Shown here piece by piece: positions 24,371 through 34,992 of a stretch of 64,000 nt of DNA; position 1 is the first letter of the stretch, and each line of letters starts with the position of its first letter. The translations under genes and the position numbers were made by a program. This DNA is from Warburgia ugandensis (Eukaryota; Streptophyta; Magnoliopsida; Canellales; Canellaceae), in NCBI GenBank assembly GCA_035236585.1, contig CP141135.1, positions 6,792,001-6,856,000 on the forward strand, written 5' to 3'. Under the pieces are notes generated by a model. The model was not told the DNA's origin, did not search any database, and worked only from the letters and a program-made list of their open reading frames with translations.

Positions 24371-27300
24371 AAAATCAATTCGTCATACTCAGGGTTATGC
24401 TGCACGGACCATGTCCTGCCAACACCACAAAGTAAAATGGTAAGACTAATGACGTTATGGAACAGCAAGTTGTATTAGTATGGCTGCAAAAATCCAAGTT
24501 GGCAACATTATGCATGCGGGCACATATATGACAATCATGCATCCGGAAGCATCCATTTGACTAAGGTCTTGCAAATGCAATTACCAAAAATGGAAAATAA
24601 TTGCACGGGCATGGCAGAAAGAGTTCATGCAAATAGGTTTGCAGTAAAATGAGAGTAAGTACCAATGTGCATGCCCAATAAACTCTTTGATGGGCAACTT
24701 AGGCATTCTGAGATCCCACATGCGTATTCCAGATTCATCCTCAGCTGTGACCTGTAAGTTCACCATCATTTTATAATTCAGAAAGCAACTCCATTTAGAG
24801 TGTAATTGCTGATAGCTTTCAATAGCATCTTATAACCCATGACAAAGTCACATCCAAATTAAATAAAGAGAAGTGATACTCCAGACCTTTTTAGGACTAT
24901 TATTGCCATACACCCATTTGGGGTTTTGTAGTGCTTTTACCAAGGCACCCCCCTTTTTGATAATCTGAACCATTCATCTTAATGGCCATGTAATAGACGG
25001 CCATGTCCCAAAAATCATATACTATAGATGATCCTACCATTGATTTTTCTAAGCTGTTTTGAGTACCATCAATTTTACCACCATCCATTTTTTAACTTAA
25101 AACAGCTGACGAAAACAAATGCTAGGACCAGTCAGGGTATGTAACTTCGGGGAAGGGCTCATCTATAGCAAGAAAGTTAAGATCAGTTCAAATAATTAAA
25201 AAAGATGGGTTTCACTTTTACCACAAAACACCCAATAAGGTAATGGCAATAGTCATGAAGAGGCGTGGAAATGTCATTTCCCTTAAATAAAAGATACGAA
25301 TCTGACTTTCTGTGTTTGATGCACAATTTTATTTCTCTCCAAAATGATCTGATTGTTTAAAGCTACAAATACCTAGGACAAGCTTTACAAGTAAGAAGAA
25401 TGTTTCTTGCTGCATAACTATCTTCTTCATAATTCGTTCTTGTCATTTATACAGATAGTTCTTTTCTTATAACACTCTTCTTCATTGTTTCTTTCTTTTT
25501 ATTAGCAGCAGAACATGACTCAGGAAATCAAACAATCCATAAAATATAACGCAAAGAATATGGAGAAGTAATGTATCATTTAATAAAATTATTTGAAACC
25601 TATATGAAAGGACCCAACTGTTTTCACTCTCTGAAGATTCAGAGTTAAAGAAGGATCTACAATTGGTAAAGTATATAGCCATCCAACCAGAGCCTTCCAA
25701 CTATATTTACTCACAATTATGTGTGGCTTCTTTGGGTTGTAATCGGCATTTCTTGCATGGGAATGCTCAATAGAGTTTGTCTTCCTGAAAGTAATACCAT
25801 GTACAGATGGCATGGTCAGCCATATACATAATTGTTGAATGCTAGAAAGAGTAATAATTTTGAATAAAGCCTTGGACAAATCACTAAACAGCAGGCCAAT
25901 TTATATGTATTATTGTTACCATCAATACCTGAAGAATCAAAATATTAAGTACAGATAATAATACTAAGAACATGTCCCAAAAGAAGCGGAATCAGAAAGG
26001 AAAGTAATAAGGAAAAAGAAGACAAGATCACTTGATGAAATTTGAGCCTTCTGTTACACCCAACTATTATTGGATGTAAAATTAACAAGAGTGAAACATG
26101 GCATGTGAGAGAAAAGCATCACCAAGTGCCATAAAACAATGAGATGAAATATCAACTCCAAATAATCAAAATGGAAATACTCATCGACATTTTCAACATA
26201 AACAGATGAATCTTTCCATCATTAATTGATATATAGAGCATTTTAGCAAATTCAACTCTAAAGACATAATAGAAGGGTCCTCGGTGCAATGGTAGAGTTG
26301 TTGTTGTGTAACCTAGAGGTCACGGGTTTGAGGTGTGGAAACAGCTTCTTTAAAAAATGCAAGGTAAGGCTGTGTACTATAGACCCTTTGTGGTCTGCCC
26401 CTTTCCGCAGACCCCACATATGCGGGAGCTTCGTGCACAGGGCTGCCCTTTTTAGCTCTAAAGACATAATCATGTTCAAATTTTCTTGCAATTCTGAGGA
26501 ATCTTATCCAATTAGATAAAACAAATAAAAAGGCCAGCCCCAGTGCACGAAGCTCCCATGTATGTGGGTTCTGGGGAAGGGGCGGACCACAAGGGTCAAT
26601 AGTACACAGCCTTTCCTTGCATTTTGCAAGAGGCTGTTTCTACGCCTTGAACCCATGACCTCAAGGTCACAAGACAACAACTCTACCGTTGCGCCAAGGC
26701 TCCCCTTCCAATTAGATATAACAAATCACAAAGAAAAATTAGAATCAGATCATGTAAACTTCATGTAAGAGAGGCGAATACTGAAGAATAAGATAATATA
26801 ACCAGCTGACAATGGCAGAGCCAATACCAGAAGTATTTTTATGTAGCAGTACTAAGATTTTATGTGCTAAATAATTTACATCACAGTGTTATGACATGTT
26901 ACTGCCAGAACACTGACGATTGCATAAAGCTTATATAAAAATGACAACATAGAAAGAAACATACTTCATTGAACGCAGATCCCAACACTGAATTGATGTG
27001 TCGCATATTCCTGCGACAGAATTCTGGTCATGCGGATCCCATTCTCCACCAGAAAGGTTATGCAGCATACCAACAGATTCTTTTGATTGTACCTAAATTT
27101 ATGAAGACCTCAATAAAATCAGCAGAAATTCTTTCAGACTACACAACCAAAGCATTTAGAGTGTTCACAAAAGGTTCATGTGTCATAATTTTTGCAACTT
27201 TTGCAAAAGCAGAAGAACATGCTAGATGAAAGTGGAAAAGAAAACCAAAGCATACGATATCATGTGTATATGTATAGTAAACCAGCTAGTCATGTATAGA

Positions 27301-30300
27301 TCTTACTTATGTATTACATGCAGCATTCAGTGCTGCTGTTATAAGATAATAACAAATAAATGAAGCGTTCATAATGACTGATAATCTTTCTATGTTTCAG
27401 GTGTAATATGCAATTGTGAGGACAATGTGTCATGTTTGCATCATACACATTCCAACGTTTTGTTTGCATATCTGGTTCCTTTCTTCTTTTCTTCTCAAGA
27501 ATTGCACGTGCCACATTGAGATCCATCTAGCTCTAGATATATATCAATATAATACATATCTCTCAGGGAAAAAATAAATCTTATTCTCTTAATGCATTTT
27601 TAAATTATGACTAACTTGGTTGGGGCATGGGAGTAAGCAGAGCCATGGAAATAGGGAAGCCTGTCATAGAGCAGGCAACAGAACAAATTCACAAACATGC
27701 CTATTTTGGCATTGTGTCCAAATTTTATGATTACAGGGCCCCGCTGTTGTGATTCCAGAAGAACATAAACAGAGGTAAGTTTGATCATCGTCCTCACAAC
27801 TGCTATCATGACCTCTTATTTTCTTTTCCTTTTGTCCTTCATAACAGATATCATCATTTCTTCATTTGCTGTTGAGTGTCAAGCTCTTCCGTCTACCTGT
27901 TCATGTTTATACATGTCTGTTTTGGAACTACACTAACTTTTGGCAATTTTAGACTGCAAAATCCAGTTCTAGTAGTTTTAGGCTCATTGGAAGAGACCTT
28001 TGTCATATGGTAGCATGAAAACTGCCTGTTGTGGGCTTTCACAAAACAATTTTACTGAACAACTTACATGTGGATTCTGCTCCACAGTATGCAGTTATTA
28101 GAGAGGTCACAGTTGCCAACACAACCCTCTATTTGTCAATAGAAAAACAATGATGAAAAAGGCAGTAATTTATTAGAATGAGATTCTAATTCCTAAGTGT
28201 GAAATGACTTACTGAAATCTACTTGTATGCAATTCCTTTCACCAGGACATAACTATAGGGTTGTGCCAAATTAAAAATAGGTAAATTTTCAAATCAAAAG
28301 AAAACACCCAAAGCAAGAACTGGAATTTTCACCTTATTGGAGAATTCAAATCAAACCCAGAGATACCCTTTTAGTTATAAGATGAGAACTGAATTGTTCC
28401 TGAGAGGATTAAAGTTCAAATGATTTCAGTGCAAAACTACTTGAATCTGACTCTGAAAATTCAATGCCTCACCGAATAATTAGATTTCAAAAGCACAACA
28501 AACAACTCCAACTCCAACCCCAGCCAAACAGCATCTCCACCCGCTTCCCCACCGCCAACCCTCCACACCCAAAAAAAAAAGAAAGAAAGAAAAAATTGTT
28601 GTCCTAGCCTTCTTAAAATGTGAATTCGTTTTCACAGCTTTGAAATCAAGGATAGTTCAGAGCCAGCACCTCACACAATAACCTATGTGTCATACTTGCT
28701 TGGATCAATATGAACATTGTATTAGATGATCATTCATTTTAGGATAAACAGCTAATATATAGGATTAGAGGTCATCATCATCATCATTATCAAGACCTTA
28801 TCCCAATTAGGGGTCAGCCACATGAATCTTATTCCTCCATTCCACTCTATTAAATACCATGTCTTCATTTAGTCCCAAAGTTTTTAAATCTTTCCTCACC
28901 ACTTCTATCCACGTTCTTTTGGGCCTTCCCCTTGCCCTTTTAAAACTTTCTACTTGTATTGCCTCACTTCTTCTAACTGGTGCCGTTGTTGGTCTCCTTT
29001 GAACATGTCCAAACCATCTAAGTCTAGTCTCCCTCATCTTATTACCTATTGGTGTTATCCCCAAATTTCCTCGAATATTTTCATTTCAAATTCTATCTTT
29101 TCTTGTCTTACCACTCATCCATTTCAACATCCTCATTTCTACGACGCTTATCCTATGAGTATGATGTTCCTTAACTGCCCAATATTCTGATCCATAGAGC
29201 ATGGCTAGCCTTATGGCCATCCTATAGAATTTTCCTTTTAGTTTGAGTGGCACCCGTCGATCACACAAAACTCCAGATGCACATCTTCATTTGTTTCAAC
29301 CTGCTTGAATTCTCTGGATAACCTCCCTCTCAATCTCTCCACTCTCATGAATCATTGATCCTAAGTACCGAAAGTGGTCTTTGACAGGGACTTCTTGGTT
29401 ATCAATCTTGACTGGTGTTCTACTCCTACTCTCCTTGCTAAAATTACATTCCATATATTTTCTCTTGTTCGACTAATTTTAAATCCTTCAGATTCTAATG
29501 CTTCTCTCCATAATTTTAGCTTTATATTTACACCCTCCCTTGTCTCATCAAGTAAGACTATATCATCTGCAAATAACATGCACCAGGGAATCTCCTCGTG
29601 CAGATCTTTTGTTAGTTCATCCATGACCAATGTGAAAAGGTATAGACTCAATGCCGATCCTTGGTGCAATCCCATAGTGATAGGAAAATCACTAGTCACA
29701 CCACTAGTGGTCTTAACATTTGTTACCGCTCCCTCATACATATCTTTAATTATGTCTATATATCCTTGCGAAACCCCTTTACCACCCAACACTCTCCATA
29801 TTAACTCTCTAGGGACTATTATAAGCTTTCTCTAAATCGATAAAGACCATGTGGAGGTCTTTCCTCCTCTCCCTATATTTCTCTACTAATTGTCTTAGTA
29901 AGAAAATAGCCTCCATGGTAGACCTCCTAGGCATGAAACCAAACTGATTTTCCAATACACTTGTTTCATGTCGCAGCCTCTTCTCAATCACTCTTTCAAA
30001 AAGTTTCATAGTGTGGCTCATAAGTTTGATCCCTCGATAATTAGTGCAGCTCTATATGTCTCCTTTATTCTTATAAATTGGTACAATAGAGCTTTTCCTC
30101 CACTCATTAGGCATTTTCTTTTTGAATAATTTATATAGGATTAGGGGTATATGTTGTTATTCACATTGTCCAATGAATAATTTATAATTTATAAGTATAG
30201 CAACAATGGCATTGAAGATACCAAGATTCCTATCTATTTCAGTTGAGAAGGCATTTCACTATTTCCCTGACATGCTTTTCCATGGTTTACAACCCCTGAC

Positions 30301-33300
30301 AATTCTCACATTTTGGTTCCAATGGCATTCTCTAGTGAAAGTCCATAGCCAGCTGCAGTGCATACCACTTGCTGCATTGATAGGAGGAAAAGCAAAGATA
30401 AATGTGCAACTGTTTAGTGACAAAAGGACAGAGATGTTCATGCTAGTACATGGAAAAGAAGGAAGACCAGAGAGTTGATTGAATATTGGAATTGCTTGAG
30501 TGGTACCAATAAAATCAGCGTGTAGATAAAGCAGACCAGAAACTGCCACAACAGTAATATCATGGACAAACTATCAGCCCTACCAGATATGTTTCTGCTG
30601 ATGAGTTTCTTTATTGGCAGAAACAAACACTGATATGGCATCTGTGTGGTACCAGTAAGGGCATGGACTCATAAAGATATTCCAAGATTTTCAAAGAACC
30701 AACCTTTGCTGTCTTAGATGAACAATCTAGGTTCCACAAGACCAGATTTTCCTCATCAATGCTGACCAGTTTGTCATGGTTCCCTGATGGCCACCAAAGA
30801 ACACTGTTGAAGCACAGTACAAATAATTTGAGGAAATTGATACCAAGGTGTTGGAATTGGACGATAAAGAATGCTTTCCAAATTTCAACAAAAAGGACTA
30901 CTTGAAAATAAAAATAAACTGGCAGATCATTACAGCAGCTGAAATAATTGAAAAATATTGACTGAGAAATCAACCACATATGGGTAGTAACCAAGGTGTT
31001 GTGAGAAAACAATCACAGTTATATATGTGACCCATCAAACAATTTTACAATTTAATGACTATAAAGCAGTTTAATAGTATATGAAGGTGGCCACATGAAT
31101 ATGTGGTGTTCAAAGAGTGCGGTACAGTGCCCATTAAGCTCTGAATACATTTTAAAGAACACAAGACGAACTGCTTGTAACTTAAAACAGAATCAATGAA
31201 CAAAATGTTTGGATTTCATATCTACAATTTCAGGGTCTGTATCCTAGTTCTTGCAAGTAAATTATCCATGTAGAAAGAGAAAATTAGTCACCTATCAGAC
31301 ATCATTGTTGAAATCTCGTGGTTTGAGTTTAAAGATAAATACCAAACAATCAACTTCGTTTCATAAGCAACAGCCCCAGTCTGTATCAGTTGGAGAATAT
31401 GTTCGAGAGAATTCCAAATTCCTCCATCAACTACAGCTTTCAACAGAAGTAACACATTACAGGGACAGTAATGACACTGGCATACTGCTGCATGTTACAT
31501 GGAACTTTTAAATAATTTTTTGTTCTAGAGGAACAAACCTACATTCAGGATTAAAAATAGATATGTTTTTCCAATTAGTGAATTACACAGAACCAAAGCA
31601 TTACATGGATGGTAATGATACTAGCATAATCTGCAAGTTACATGAAACTTTTAAATAATTTTTTGTACTAGAGAACGAACGTACATTCATGATTAAAAAT
31701 AACAAGGGCAGCCCGGTGCACGAAGCCCCCGCATAGGAGGGGTCCAGGGAAGGGGTGGACCGCAAGGGTCTATAATTCGCAGCCTTACCTTGTTTTTTTT
31801 TTTTGCAAGAGGCTATTTCCATGCCTTGAATCCAGGACCACAAGGTCACACAACGACAACTCTACCATTGCGCCAAGGCTCCCCTTAAAAATAGATACAT
31901 TTTTTTCTCACCAGTGGATTATATCACATAAAATAGAGTTCTAACAACTAAAAGGAACTCACCGTTTGAGCTTGCCCGTATGGACATCAAGCGAGACAAG
32001 TTGCTCTAACTGCGGGGAACTTGATTGGCTATCCATTCCAGGCATCTCCCAGATAGCTGCTCCATATGTTTCACCTTTAACAAGGAGCAAAAGAGTGTCA
32101 GCTTTGATCTAGTTAAAAATTTTCTTCTTTTTCTTTGAATGGTTCAATCTAGTTAATATTTACAAGACCCATGGCAGAATAAGGTAAGAATTACATACTC
32201 CTGCTGCAAAAAGAGCTACTTAATCCCTTAAAATGTATGATACGAGAATACATGGGAAAAATATTTATCCAATATAACGTGTTCTAATGAATTACAACTG
32301 CCTTGGACTCCATTTCATTAGATAGGCTCACATTTGAATGGATTGAGTGCGTATGCAATGGGGGCATAACTGTTTCTGCATGAAAAGCAATCAACAAAGA
32401 TTGAACAATTTTAAAGGTCTGATTAGATATGTTTTAAACCACTAAATACAAAAGTTAGACTGAGCAACCAAAATTTGTCTTGACTTTTACAGCTAAAATT
32501 GGATAATAAGGGTGAGGTCCAGCTACTCACCACATACTGACAACATACTTAACAAATTCTTCAAACATTTAATCCTTTTCTGAGAACTATTCTGTCTTTC
32601 AAAGTCTGGCAGTAAACTTCTAAAAGCTGCAGCATAGTTCAAAAACTCTAGCATTTTGTAAATTTACAATGTTATGCATGAACTTGCCTGATTTCAAGTG
32701 AATTATATAAATAATTCATCAATTGTCATATAATATCTGCAAATCTGGTTAAAATTAAAGTCCATATCATAGATTCTTCCAGAACATTTTTTCCAAACGT
32801 TTGCCCAATTCTGCGAAATTTGTAATATTGCCAATTGTTCACAAACCAGATCATTGTGACATGGGCCATGGTATCATAACATAATGACCACATGTACATT
32901 CTCAATTCTTTCTTTAAAGCCAAAATCCAACCAGACAATTACCAACTGCTAGTGTAAAGATCTCAGCTTCCTACCACTAATTAATTATATCGTATAAAAT
33001 TCAAGCACCGTAAGATAAGTAGACAGACAAAATCCAAACTTTTAGCTAGCAACATGATCAGCTACGTCTACGGAAGACAATGAACGTCAAGAAATCGAAC
33101 TGGGGGCCAGAAAAACGAGATTTTCTAAATTACCGGAAGAGTAAACCGTCGAAAAAAGGCGAGGATTGAAGGGGCATGAAGCAAGATCCCAGATCTCATT
33201 TTGGTGGGTGAACAATCCCTCGCAAATGAGTTCCGTTCCCGACGGTGAAAGCCGGATCAAGTGCACCTGATAACATAAAATTTAGCAAAAGAGAAGAAAG

Positions 33301-33542
33301 AAATTGAAAAGATCAGCGTTTTGTTAGGGCTTTCGCAGCACCTCGTTCTCTTCCTTGAGACTGAGAGTGCCGGTGAGGAAGCTGGTGTGATCTGCATCTG
33401 CTTTGATGTCTGCAATGCATCTTGCCTGAAACAAGAAGAAGATGAGATTTTGATTGGATTGAAGGGAAAGAGCGTGGAAGAAATAGGGTTCGGTTACCTG
33501 GTATTTGAGGCCATAACCAATGCCTGTTGAAGCTCCTTGCAT
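22340..33542 (-). CDS. EIPR1/TSSC1-type WD40 repeat protein
   Basis: WD40 beta-propeller of the EARP/GARP-interacting protein family, which works in endosome-to-Golgi and recycling traffic. Exons: 33542-33498, 33425-33342, 33266-33134, 32074-31963, 30803-30704, 27092-26965, 25784-25715, 24751-24663, 23210-23137, 23032-22959, 22878-22820, 22378-22340 (TGA). All introns are GT-AG. The protein starts [15 protein letters not shown]. Propeller blades show [92 protein letters not shown] and [11 protein letters not shown], ending [12 protein letters not shown]. Phases join at every step except between 24663 (phase 2) and 23210 (phase 0): about 46 nt encoding the usual W-T-W...NPEYD stretch is not found. 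With it the protein would be about 350 residues, close to the family size. The gene may use a diverged small exon or be damaged there. Family assignment is from motif memory. Confidence 0.85.
23523..23600 (+). repeat. tRNA-like remnant with A and B boxes
   Basis: TAGCTGAGTTGG fits the pol III A box exactly, and GGTTCAAGTAC about 40 bases on fits a B box. The acceptor stem does not close and no anticodon loop is clean, so this is a decayed tRNA-derived SINE head rather than a tRNA gene. It lies in EIPR1 intron 8. Confidence 0.45.
24299..24368 (+). repeat. Compound microsatellite (GT)13(GA)22
   Basis: 26 bases of GT followed directly by 44 bases of GA, uninterrupted. It lies in EIPR1 intron 8. 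The ORFs reading CVCVCV...RERERE across it are artefacts of the repeat. Confidence 0.97.
26271..26455 (+). mobile_element. Au-like tRNA-derived SINE, full length
   Basis: Begins with a tRNA-related head (TCGGTGCAATGGTAGAGTTG as A-box region, GGTCACGGGTTTGAG as B box), then the conserved body (AAATGCAAGGTAAGGCTG, GACCCTTTGTGGTC) and a GGGCTGCCCTTTTT end. It is flanked by a perfect 15-bp duplication ctctaaagacataat at 26256-26270 and 26456-26470. It lies in EIPR1 intron 6. The family name rests on resemblance to the Au SINE consensus as I remember it. Confidence 0.9.
26527..26706 (-). mobile_element. Au-like SINE, full length, inverted to its neighbour
   Basis: Same family as 26271-26455 but on the other strand, ending in GGAGCCTTGGCGCAACGG when read on the minus strand. 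The 20-bp target duplication has one mismatch: 26507-26526 and 26707-26726. Only 71 bases separate the two SINEs. Confidence 0.9.
28773..30131 (-). mobile_element. 5'-truncated RTE LINE in EIPR1 intron 5
   Basis: Reading right to left: end of RT ([16 protein letters not shown] at 29980-29930; [18 protein letters not shown], holding the FADD catalytic motif, near 29570), then the C-terminal region ([33 protein letters not shown]), the stop, CCTAATTGGGATAAGG and a (GAT)n tail. Flanking 17-bp duplication with one mismatch: tatataggattagaggt at 28756-28772 and tatataggattaggggt at 30132-30148. Frame breaks between the ORF pieces show it is dead. It is in the same orientation as the host gene. Confidence 0.92.
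31455..31934. repeat. 144-bp tandem duplication, second unit split by a SINE
   Basis: Unit 1 is 31455-31598. Unit 2 is 31599-31701 continued at 31894-31934. Both carry CATTACA(G/T)GGA, TTTTAAATAATTTTTTGT and GATTAAAAATAGATA in the same order. The SINE at 31702-31884 lies inside unit 2. It is in EIPR1 intron 4, ending about 30 bases from exon 4. Confidence 0.85.
31702..31884 (-). mobile_element. Au-like SINE in EIPR1 intron 4
   Basis: Full-length copy of the family on the minus strand (GGAGCCTTGGCGCAATGG head at the right, GGGCTGCCC end at the left), with a poly-T run in its body. A 9-bp duplication ttaaaaata flanks it at 31693-31701 and 31885-31893. Confidence 0.88.
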
Positions 33543-33979
33543 TTGTGGTATTGGGGAGGGAAAGGGGAAAAGTGGTGGCTTTTGGTTTTTCCGTATGTTT
33601 TTGGGCTGACCCAACAACTGGGGAGGATCTGCAATTTTGTCTCGGAATTGATATTTCCACTCCTCGTTCATGAAAAGCTGAGGCAGTGCAAATGCACACA
33701 AAAGTAGCAGGGAGAGGCTTGATGGAATTGAATTCTGCTGTGATTCCACTGTTTCCACTCTTTTGTGGAATGTCCTCCCAATTCTGCTGAAACTGAAATC
33801 AGGCACGTTAGAATCTACCTACATGGACTCCAAAGAGGTGTCTCCATTTTTTTTGCAAAGGCTTCACCTTGGATGATCTGACTCATTCATCCAATTTATT
33901 CAGCTTTGGATGCACAGTCATTAAAAAGCATGCCAAATTTATGAATCTGAATTATACATTTTGTTGTTGTCATCATAAG

Positions 33980-34125
33980 CAAAGAATTATAAAGCAAATT
34001 ACTCATACACTTTTAGTCACGCACTTCTAGTTTAGTCCCCAATCAAATAAGAAAATGACAACTCAAACTTGCAACCAATTGTATTCGGAGGGAGATGCCA
34101 AGTTGTTGGTGACTAACTGTGCTAG
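33980..34125 (-). mobile_element. Second tRNA-derived SINE family, copy 1
   Basis: Read on the minus strand it starts with CTAGCACAGTTAGTCACC (A-box region), then GGTTGCAAGTTTGAGTTGTC (degraded B box), followed by a body ending near a run of AATTTGCTTTATAATTC. It matches the copy at 34741-34872 along most of its length. Confidence 0.6.
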
Positions 34126-34386
34126 ATATTTGTTATCCTGTACAATTATAATTTTGATTCACGACAATAAACACTTTGTATAAATAATTATCTAAATTCA
34201 ATTACATAATTAGGATCTACAATCATTCAACAGTAGTGAATTTTTGTTCATAAGGTATTTGGAACAGGTTGCTAGCAAATTCTCTCAACAATTACTTTAG
34301 ATTCCTCCAATTTGCATGCTTTTTTAATATATTAGATATCCAAAACTGGGGCAATCACACAAGTGATTTGGATCATGCAAAGATAA

Positions 34387-34450
34387 AAGGGCAGTCCCGG
34401 TGCACGAAGCTCCCACCTATGAGGGATACTGGGAAGGGGCGGGCCACAAA
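34387..34450 (-). mobile_element. Truncated Au-like SINE (3' end only)
   Basis: Carries GGGCAGTCCCGGTGCACGAA and GGGAAGGGGCGGGCCACAA, the 3' third of the SINE. The tRNA-related head is absent. Confidence 0.75.
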
Positions 34451-34740
34451 TGCTCTCATGTGGAGCATCCATTTAGCATTCCTCATGCAATGAAACTACG
34501 ATGCCTTGTCTAAAGTATCTTTAGATTACCCCTATGGGCTGTCATTGGTCTTAGTTCTGCTAATTTCTCTTTGCTAGAAATATAACTATGAGTGGTCCAC
34601 TTTCTCTCAACTTCAGCTTAAGCTTTTAGGTCAAATGATAAACCAACACTCTTTGTCATCTTCACTTCCAAGTGTTATTTTTCTAATGAAAGTTACTTTC
34701 CTAATAATGATAATAACATCCATTTTTTTCCTTTTTACTA

Positions 34741-34872
34741 TCAAAGATTATAAAGCAAATCATTGACTAACACCCTTAAATTTAATCCCTAACAAAAGAG
34801 AAAGTGGCAGCTCGAACCTACAACCAAGTGCACTTTAGGAAAGATGCTGAGTTGTCTAATCAACTACACTAG
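34741..34872 (-). mobile_element. Second tRNA-derived SINE family, copy 2
   Basis: Minus-strand head TAGTGTAGTTGATTAGACAA and B box GGTTGTAGGTTCGAGCTGCC, followed by the same body as copy 1. Its B box is closer to the pol III consensus than that of copy 1. Confidence 0.65.
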
Positions 34873-34992
34873 ATAATGATAATTGTATTTGTTGTTTTTG
34901 CCTCGGACTTATTGTGTGCACATCTATAGAAGTAGTCAGCTATGGAACCTATACTATTAAATAAAGAAAACTCTTCGGGTCGACACATATTA

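Larger units (their letters stand above)
33543..34992. other. EIPR1 upstream region with SINE copies
   Basis: No further gene is supported. It contains the SINE copies listed separately. I see no convincing TATA box for the EIPR1-type gene. Confidence 0.5.

Noticed and set aside
24133..24478. ORFs with CVCVCV and RERERE runs
   Set aside because: They translate the GT/GA microsatellite in an intron.
26285..26340. A possible tRNA gene with good A and B boxes
   Set aside because: It is the head of a full-length SINE with a target duplication; no acceptor stem.
29374..29835. 153-codon plus-strand ORF
   Set aside because: Antisense of LINE reverse transcriptase.
33313..33806. 128- and 160-codon ORFs at the EIPR1 5' end
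   Set aside because: They read through intron 1 or use the wrong frame; the spliced exons 33542-33498 and 33425-33342 explain the conserved part.
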